Both the position numbers and the translations under genes were made by a program. Below the pieces are notes generated by a model, which saw nothing but the letters and a program-made list of their open reading frames with translations, was not told the origin of the DNA and did not search any database. DNA of 64,000 nt from Porticoccaceae bacterium. Its GTDB lineage: Bacteria; Pseudomonadota; Gammaproteobacteria; Pseudomonadales; Porticoccaceae. Shown piece by piece: positions 58,731 through 64,000 of the stretch. Within the stretch, counting starts at the first letter, position 1. Each line of letters begins with the position of its first letter. The DNA is taken from the NCBI GenBank assembly GCA_902562425.1, contig CACETF010000001.1:213987-277986 (forward strand), in the 5' to 3' direction.

Positions 58731-60170
58731 ATGGCAAAGACATTCTATTGGCACGACTATGAGACGACAGGCGTTAATCCAGCAACGGACAGGGCTAGTC
58801 AGTTTGCCGGATTACGCACTGATTGGGAACTCAATGTAATTGGTGAGCCGCTAGTTATCTATTGCAAGCCGCAGGAGGATATTTTGCCCGCTCCTGCAGC
58901 CTGTATTCTTACTGGAATAACTCCGCAACAAGCAGAGGATAAGGGCTGCCATGAGCCACAATTCATTGCTAAAATCCACGCTGAATTGGCTTTTCCCGGG
59001 ACATGTGGTGTTGGGTATAACAGTATAAAATTTGATGACGAGGTTACTCGTCATTTACTCTATCGAAATTTTTTTGACCCTTATCAGCGAGAATGGCAGC
59101 ATGGTAATTCTCGTTGGGATATTATCAATCTGATGCGTTTCATGCGGGCTCTTAGGCCCGATGGAATCGAATGGCCCGATTACTCACCTGGACTTCCAAG
59201 CTTTCGTTTGCAAGATCTTACTGCAATAAACGGTATAGAGCATGATCAAGCACATGATGCTTTGGCTGATGTCAATGCTACTATTGATTTGGCGAGAAAA
59301 GTCAAAAAAAAGCAGCCACGACTTTTTGCATATGCATTGAAGTGCAGGAGTAAATTATTTGTAAGACGTTTTTTTAACGTCAATTATGGTGACATTTTCT
59401 TATACATTTCCAGTAACTTGTCGCCTAAACATCATTACACAGCTTTGATGATGCCCCTTGTGATACATCCAACAAACCAAAATGCTATTATTTGTGCAAA
59501 CCTGTCTTATGATCCATGTATTTTTAATGATCCTTTTGAGAAATTACAACATCGAATTTTTAAAGGTAACGCAGTGTGTGCAGAAAATATTGATGCACCG
59601 CCACTTTTGATTGTTCATTTGAATAAGTCCCCGATGGTAGCAACTCCTAGATTAATTGATAGCCAAATTGCGAGAAGGCTTAATATTAACTTAGATAAAT
59701 GTCGGGCCAATTGGCATTCCCTAAAAACTATGGATCTCAAGGATAAATTGCGTCGACTTTATTCAGTAAGAGGATACGCGCGAAACGATTTTGTTGAACA
59801 GCAACTTTATGATGGCTTCCCAACAAACTCTGATAAACCTATGATGGAGGATATTCGCGCAGATACTGCTAATTGTGTTGCCCCTGCTGTCGTCAAATTT
59901 TCCGATCCACGGTATAAACAACTTCTAATTAACTATCGCGCACGTTTTTTTCCAACTTCACTTACTAATCTTGAGATGTCGACATGGCATGAAGATTGTA
60001 TTTTTAGACTGACAAGTAAAAACTCCCAATATCTCACAATGCAGCAATTTAATAGCGAAATAATTGCGTTATTGAATGCTGACAATTGCACCAAGGAACA
60101 AACTAAATTACTTTGCGACCTAATAGATTGGGGAAAGAAAGTAGCCACTAAGTTTGCTTTACCATCTTAA
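58731..60170 (+). CDS. sbcB: Exodeoxyribonuclease I (SbcB)
   Basis: ExoI degrades single-stranded DNA 3-prime to 5-prime in recombination and mismatch repair. The 479-residue protein is about the length of the E. coli enzyme (475). The DEDDh site is complete: Asp9 and Glu11 (WHDYETTG), Asp102 (KFDDEV), His175 and Asp180 (QAHDALADV). The FRLQDLTAINGI and GVGYNSIKFDDEV stretches are family signatures. The region from about 200 on is the SH3-like and helical extension. It stands alone; the 276-base gap upstream shows no strong promoter. Confidence 0.95.
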   Translation: MAKTFYWHDYETTGVNPATDRASQFAGLRTDWELNVIGEPLVIYCKPQEDILPAPAACILTGITPQQAEDKGCHEPQFIAKIHAELAFPGTCGVGYNSIKFDDEVTRHLLYRNFFDPYQREWQHGNSRWDIINLMRFMRALRPDGIEWPDYSPGLPSFRLQDLTAINGIEHDQAHDALADVNATIDLARKVKKKQPRLFAYALKCRSKLFVRRFFNVNYGDIFLYISSNLSPKHHYTALMMPLVIHPTNQNAIICANLSYDPCIFNDPFEKLQHRIFKGNAVCAENIDAPPLLIVHLNKSPMVATPRLIDSQIARRLNINLDKCRANWHSLKTMDLKDKLRRLYSVRGYARNDFVEQQLYDGFPTNSDKPMMEDIRADTANCVAPAVVKFSDPRYKQLLINYRARFFPTSLTNLEMSTWHEDCIFRLTSKNSQYLTMQQFNSEIIALLNADNCTKEQTKLLCDLIDWGKKVATKFALPS

Positions 60171-60247
60171 TTTTTCTTTTCAGATAAAGTAAAGTCTCCG
60201 TGTAAATCAGTCTAAGTGCCCCCAGCTAGAAATTTTGGAGACAGGGA

Positions 60248-61261
60248 GTGAAGTTTACAGGATCTCATATAGTATCCATTGACCAATTCCAGAGAGATGA
60301 CGTGGACCTCGTTTTTCAGGTTGCTGATAATATGGAACCATACGCTCTACGAAAACGTGTAACTAGAGTTTTGGAAGGAGCCATTTTGGGGAATATGTTT
60401 TTTGAGGCCAGCACTCGGACTCGTGTAAGTTTCGGGTCCGCCTTCAATTTATTGGGTGGACAGGTGCGGGAGACAGCGGGTTTTGCTAGTTCAGCTCTGG
60501 TGAAGGGAGAGTCCCTTCAGGATACTGCTCGGGTCCTTTCTGGCTTCAGTGACGTGATATGCATGCGACATCCTGCCGCGGGATCCGTGGCCAAATTTGC
60601 TTCTGCTAGTCGCGTGCCTGTTATAAGTGGAGGTGATGGTGATAATGAACATCCCACGCAGGCCTTGCTTGATTTGTATACTATTCGTAAAGAAATGAAG
60701 GATAAAGGCAGACCAATTGACGGATTAAAAATCGCAATGATTGGCGATCTGCGATATGGACGAACAGTACACTCATTATCCAAGTTGCTCGGTTTATACA
60801 AAGAAGTGGAATTTGTGTTGATCTCTCCTCAAGAATTATCATTACCAAAAAATATATTAGAGTTAGTTCGCAGTTTAGGATTAAAAGTGTCTTGTTCAGA
60901 TCACTTAACTGAAAGTATCGCGGATGTTGATATAGTTTACTCCACTCGCATTCAAGAAGAGCGATTTCCAAGTAAGCAGCAAGCAGATTTATACAGAGGT
61001 AGATTTCGATTGAATCAGGCAATCTATACGGAATTTTGTCAGCCAAATACAGTGATTATGCACCCGTTGCCACGTGATTCTAGGAGTGATGCTAATGAGT
61101 TAGATAGCGACTTAGATGATAATCCCAATCTCGCAATTTTTCGTCAAACAGATAATGGTCTATTAGTGCGCATGGCTCTTTTCGCTTTGGTTTTAGATGT
61201 TGTTGATAAAGTAGAAGGGTATTCATATGCTGCGCATTGGTACAATGAGCGTCAGAACTAG
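60248..61261 (+). CDS. pyrB: Aspartate carbamoyltransferase PyrB
   Basis: PyrB joins carbamoyl phosphate and aspartate in pyrimidine synthesis. The 337-residue protein starts at a GTG with GGAG eight bases upstream and is about 25 residues longer than the E. coli catalytic chain. Carbamoyl-phosphate residues are in Ser55-Thr-Arg-Thr-Arg59 and HPTQALLDLYTI (about 137-148), with aspartate binding in VYSTRIQEERF and MHPLPRDSR. No pyrI follows, so the enzyme is probably a catalytic trimer or pairs with a subunit elsewhere. The next gene starts 22 bases on. Confidence 0.95.
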   Translation: MKFTGSHIVSIDQFQRDDVDLVFQVADNMEPYALRKRVTRVLEGAILGNMFFEASTRTRVSFGSAFNLLGGQVRETAGFASSALVKGESLQDTARVLSGFSDVICMRHPAAGSVAKFASASRVPVISGGDGDNEHPTQALLDLYTIRKEMKDKGRPIDGLKIAMIGDLRYGRTVHSLSKLLGLYKEVEFVLISPQELSLPKNILELVRSLGLKVSCSDHLTESIADVDIVYSTRIQEERFPSKQQADLYRGRFRLNQAIYTEFCQPNTVIMHPLPRDSRSDANELDSDLDDNPNLAIFRQTDNGLLVRMALFALVLDVVDKVEGYSYAAHWYNERQN

Positions 61262-61282
61262 AATAAGTCGCGGAGTTAAAGA

Positions 61283-62437
61283 ATGTATGACTTTGAAGAT
61301 ATTCGTCCTTATCGGGATGAGGAAGTGTCAGTTGTTTTGAGACGTCTAGTAGCTGATAAGGAATTTCAGGATGTGATCATAAAGCGGCAGTTTCCGCGAT
61401 TATTCGATTTTTTCCCAAATATAATGCGTTTACTTTTTAGATTGGGGATGACCTGGTCGGTGAGGAAAATAAAAACAGTTTATGATTTCCAAAGATATAT
61501 CTATTTTAAACTCAAAAATATATTATCTAAGACAACAGACCAATATACTTTTAGTGGCATTAATGGGTTGAAAGCCAGCAAGGCATATTTGTTCATGAGC
61601 AATCATCGTGATATAGCTCTTGACCCCGCCATCATTATTCTTGGTTTAGTAGAGTCTGGGCGAGATTCTCTGAGGATAGCAATAGGGGATAATCTGCTTA
61701 CTAAACAATTTGCTTCTGATCTAATGCGGCTCAATCGCAGCTTTATCGTAAAAAGATCACTATCTGCTCTAAAAGAGAAGATGCTTGCGCTGAGGCAGCT
61801 CTCGAGCTATATACGAAATTCGATCTGTTTCGAGTACGTTTCTATCTGGATAGCGCAGGCCGAGGGCCGCGCTAAAGATGGGCACGACAGGACTGAAACT
61901 GCCTTGCTAAAAATGTTAGCGCTGAGTAGATCGAATAATCAAACATTTGGAGCATCTATCAAAGACCTTCGTATAGTACCCGTTGCCATAGCATATGAAT
62001 ATGATCCTTGTGCCTTCGACAAGGCGAAACAGCTCAAAGCGGAGCGGTTGGGCAATACTTATGTCAAGGGTGATTACGAGGACTTGGAATCCATCAAAAA
62101 AGGATTTATCGGATACAAGGGAAGAGTGCACGTTAGTTTTGGCAACGTAATTGATTTCGAGGTTGCAAATCCAGAAGAGCTTTCCAATGAAATTGATCGC
62201 CAGATTATTTCGCTTTTCCAATTATTTCCCTCTCATATTATAGCCTGGCAGCTTTTAAACCCAGATAGAGAAGAAAAGTGTCTGCAAAATATTTGGCCAG
62301 AGGAAGATTGGGAAGCTGCGCGCAGAAAATTTACTCGACACGTTGCCCAATTTCCCCTTGAGTACAGAGATATTGTCCTCAAAAGTTATGCAGCACCTGT
62401 TGTTGATCAACTAGCCTCTGGTGACGTAATGGCATGA
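61283..62437 (+). CDS. 1-acyl-sn-glycerol-3-phosphate acyltransferase family protein
   Basis: This is a membrane-associated acyltransferase of the PlsB/PlsC superfamily, 384 residues. The block NHRDIALDPA places the catalytic His108 and Asp114, and IWIAQAEGRAKDGHD (about 188-202) matches the substrate-binding EGR motif. Hydrophobic patches occur before the first block, but there is no clear signal peptide. A glycerophospholipid precursor is the likely acceptor; whether it acts on glycerol-3-phosphate or on the 1-acyl form is not decided by sequence. The stop overlaps the next start in ATGA. Confidence 0.8.
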   Translation: MYDFEDIRPYRDEEVSVVLRRLVADKEFQDVIIKRQFPRLFDFFPNIMRLLFRLGMTWSVRKIKTVYDFQRYIYFKLKNILSKTTDQYTFSGINGLKASKAYLFMSNHRDIALDPAIIILGLVESGRDSLRIAIGDNLLTKQFASDLMRLNRSFIVKRSLSALKEKMLALRQLSSYIRNSICFEYVSIWIAQAEGRAKDGHDRTETALLKMLALSRSNNQTFGASIKDLRIVPVAIAYEYDPCAFDKAKQLKAERLGNTYVKGDYEDLESIKKGFIGYKGRVHVSFGNVIDFEVANPEELSNEIDRQIISLFQLFPSHIIAWQLLNPDREEKCLQNIWPEEDWEAARRKFTRHVAQFPLEYRDIVLKSYAAPVVDQLASGDVMA

Positions 62438-64000
62438 ATTCATTGTTAGACTCAAAAGTCAAAGCCATAATTCAAGATGGATATACAAAGTTTTTGTTAG
62501 CCCGCGGCCTTCAGCCGCGGGTGTCTCAGAAGAGAATGATCGCTGCAATCGCCAATACTCTCGGATCCAAAGATCCGGGGTCTCACATAGGTATAATTGA
62601 GGCAGCTACTGGTACTGGTAAGACGGTTGCATATCTGTTGGCGGCTTTGCCTATTGCAAGGGAACTTAAAAAGACCTTGGTTATATCCACTGGGACAATT
62701 GCGCTGCAAGAGCAGCTAATCAACGAGGATATACCGGAGCTATTAGCCGCTTGTGATTGGGATTATAAATTTTCGTTGGTGAAGGGTAGAGGGCGCTATG
62801 CGTGTAACTTGCGTTTACATCAACATAAAAAAATAAAGGATGGAGATGATTTATCATTAAATTTCTTAACTAATGGAATTATCGATCAAAGTTCTAATAT
62901 TAATGAGAGCCTCTATAAGGAATTGTTAGATGCGCTTCTGAAAGGCAACTGGGATGGTGACCGCGACTCTTGGGGTGCTCATATATCTGATAGAGACTGG
63001 AATCCTTTGACGGTAGACAGACGTCAGTGCACAGGGCGTTATTGTAAGTTCATCAACGAGTGTGCATTCTTTACCGCAAGAAATAGTTTAGAGGAGAATG
63101 ATTGTTTTGTGGTTAATCACGATTTAGTTATGGCTGATCTTGTTTTGGGCGGCGGAGTAATCCTGCCCAAGTTGGACAATGTTATTTTTATTTTTGATGA
63201 AGGTCATCGGTTGGCAGAATGCGCTATTAGACATTTTAGAGCTGAGTGCAAGTTAAATTCTAGTATTATTTGGTTGGAAAGTATTGTAAAGCAATGCTCC
63301 TTTCAGCTTACAAATTTTGGTGACGACGCATCTTTCCGAGAGGCGCTTATTGGCATAAGAACGCTTACAGAACAACTTTCTACACTATTTTTGCGGGCAC
63401 TTCCATTGTTTCAAAAATATGAGAGTTTAAAATCGCCTGATGACAAAGAGTACCGGTTTCCCCTCGGAGATATCGGCGATATCGAGAGGGATGTTGCCAA
63501 GCAAATTTCTGACACCCTCCGAGTCTGGATCGGCGGCAAAAATGCACTCAAAGATAAGTTGAGTGAAAAGCTTGCGGGTAGCAATTACAAATTGCGGTCT
63601 ACCGATCTGGAGTATTTTTTCCAGTTGGTTGGAGCTTGGCAAACGCGGGCTGAAAAGCTCTTGTCACTCTGGGATCGCCTCAAAACCAAGATTTCTACTG
63701 ATGAGGCACCTCCTGCATGTTGGCTGAGTTTTGATGGCCTCTCACAAAACTTTGACATATGTATCAATTCTAGTCCGATAAGTGCGAAAGTACTGCTTGC
63801 TGAGGGTTTGTGGAGCAATGTTGCTGGAGCAATAATTACCTCTGCCACGCTGCGTTCACTTGGGAGTTTCAATAGTCTTCGATCTGAGGCGGGACTGCCA
63901 AGCGCTTCAGAATTTCTGACTCTGGAGGGACCTTTCAATTACGCAAAATCGGCTAAACTGCGAGTTCCAAAAGACGCTATAGAGGGTAATTTAGTTGAAG
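62434..64000 (+). CDS. DinG/YoaA-family ATP-dependent helicase (3-prime part cut)
   Basis: This is an XPD-like superfamily 2 DNA helicase, cut off by the window edge after about 522 residues. The first half is clear: VSQKRMIAAIA, Walker A EAATGTGKT (56-64), VISTGTIALQEQL, the Fe-S cluster cysteines Cys124 (YACN), Cys199, Cys204 and Cys210 (CTGRYCKFINEC), and a DEGH box (IFDEGHRLAE) in place of DEAH. ITSATLRSLGSF begins the second half. DinG and YoaA unwind DNA during replication stress. The ATG overlaps the acyltransferase stop. Two strong hairpins lie at 62501-62577 within the first 50 codons. Confidence 0.9.
   Translation, partial: MNSLLDSKVKAIIQDGYTKFLLARGLQPRVSQKRMIAAIANTLGSKDPGSHIGIIEAATGTGKTVAYLLAALPIARELKKTLVISTGTIALQEQLINEDIPELLAACDWDYKFSLVKGRGRYACNLRLHQHKKIKDGDDLSLNFLTNGIIDQSSNINESLYKELLDALLKGNWDGDRDSWGAHISDRDWNPLTVDRRQCTGRYCKFINECAFFTARNSLEENDCFVVNHDLVMADLVLGGGVILPKLDNVIFIFDEGHRLAECAIRHFRAECKLNSSIIWLESIVKQCSFQLTNFGDDASFREALIGIRTLTEQLSTLFLRALPLFQKYESLKSPDDKEYRFPLGDIGDIERDVAKQISDTLRVWIGGKNALKDKLSEKLAGSNYKLRSTDLEYFFQLVGAWQTRAEKLLSLWDRLKTKISTDEAPPACWLSFDGLSQNFDICINSSPISAKVLLAEGLWSNVAGAIITSATLRSLGSFNSLRSEAGLPSASEFLTLEGPFNYAKSAKLRVPKDAIEGNLVE
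62501..62521. repeat. GC-rich hairpin in the 5-prime coding region of the helicase gene
   Basis: CCCGCGGC-CTTCA-GCCGCGGG is a perfect 8-bp stem made only of G and C, in an otherwise AT-rich gene, about 67 bases after the start codon. The reading frame continues through it (ARGLQPRV). Confidence 0.8.
62562..62577. repeat. Second hairpin in the 5-prime coding region of the helicase gene
   Basis: CGGATC-CAAA-GATCCG is a perfect 6-bp stem 40 bases after the first hairpin. Confidence 0.65.

Overview
The window is chromosomal DNA from a Gram-negative bacterium, most likely a gammaproteobacterium, moderately AT-rich by eye. The evidence is a complete dcw (division and cell wall) cluster in the proteobacterial order, running into lpxC and secA; the gammaproteobacterial pairings tadA/mltF/purL and nadC/ampD; exonuclease I; the EF-P lysyl-modifying enzyme EpmB; a DUF5062 protein; and a class A RNase P RNA. 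MurE carries the DNPR motif of the meso-diaminopimelate enzymes. A TRAP transporter, a haloalkane dehalogenase and a photolyase-like protein suit an aerobic, sunlit, probably marine heterotroph, but the species cannot be read from the sequence.

Region 1 (1-6.5 kb) is accessory. It holds a tripartite TRAP transporter, an Lrp/AsnC regulator divergent from an unusually long PLP enzyme of the Cys/Met-metabolism family, and a haloalkane dehalogenase with a full catalytic set. Region 2 (6.5-15.2 kb) is a metal-uptake island. A promoter with nested inverted repeats precedes a small His-rich exported protein and a ZnuD-like TonB receptor with three His/Asp/Glu-rich insertions. A decayed methyltransferase pseudogene and a photolyase-like gene follow, then a four-gene SitABCD/YfeABCD-type ABC importer. 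Region 3 (15.3-18.6 kb) has a metallo-hydrolase lipoprotein, a DUF4239 membrane protein and a frameshifted sterol-desaturase-family pseudogene.

Region 4 (18.6-26.5 kb) is housekeeping: epmB, tadA, mltF, purL, a DUF5062 gene and rnpB. Region 5 (26.5-48.3 kb) is mraZ-rsmH-ftsL-ftsI-murE-murF-mraY-murD-ftsW-murG-murC-ddl-ftsQ-ftsA-ftsZ, then lpxC, an M23 peptidase and secA. Most of these genes overlap or nearly touch, so precursor synthesis and the division machinery are made together. Four TGG repeats on an exact 10-base period just after the promoter look like the MraZ operator.

Region 6 (48.3-64 kb) contains argJ, mutT, coaE, pilD, nadC, ampD, an ampG-like permease (AmpD and AmpG both act in murein recycling), fxsA, a heat-shock groESL operon with a near-consensus sigma-32 promoter and a strong terminator, a coiled-coil membrane protein, sbcB, pyrB, an acyltransferase and a DinG/YoaA-type helicase cut by the window edge. 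The points most worth a second look are the metal island, the long PLP enzyme with its Lrp partner, the MraZ operator, the two decaying genes and two strong hairpins at the start of the helicase gene. I found no CRISPR array, prophage, insertion sequence or tRNA gene.
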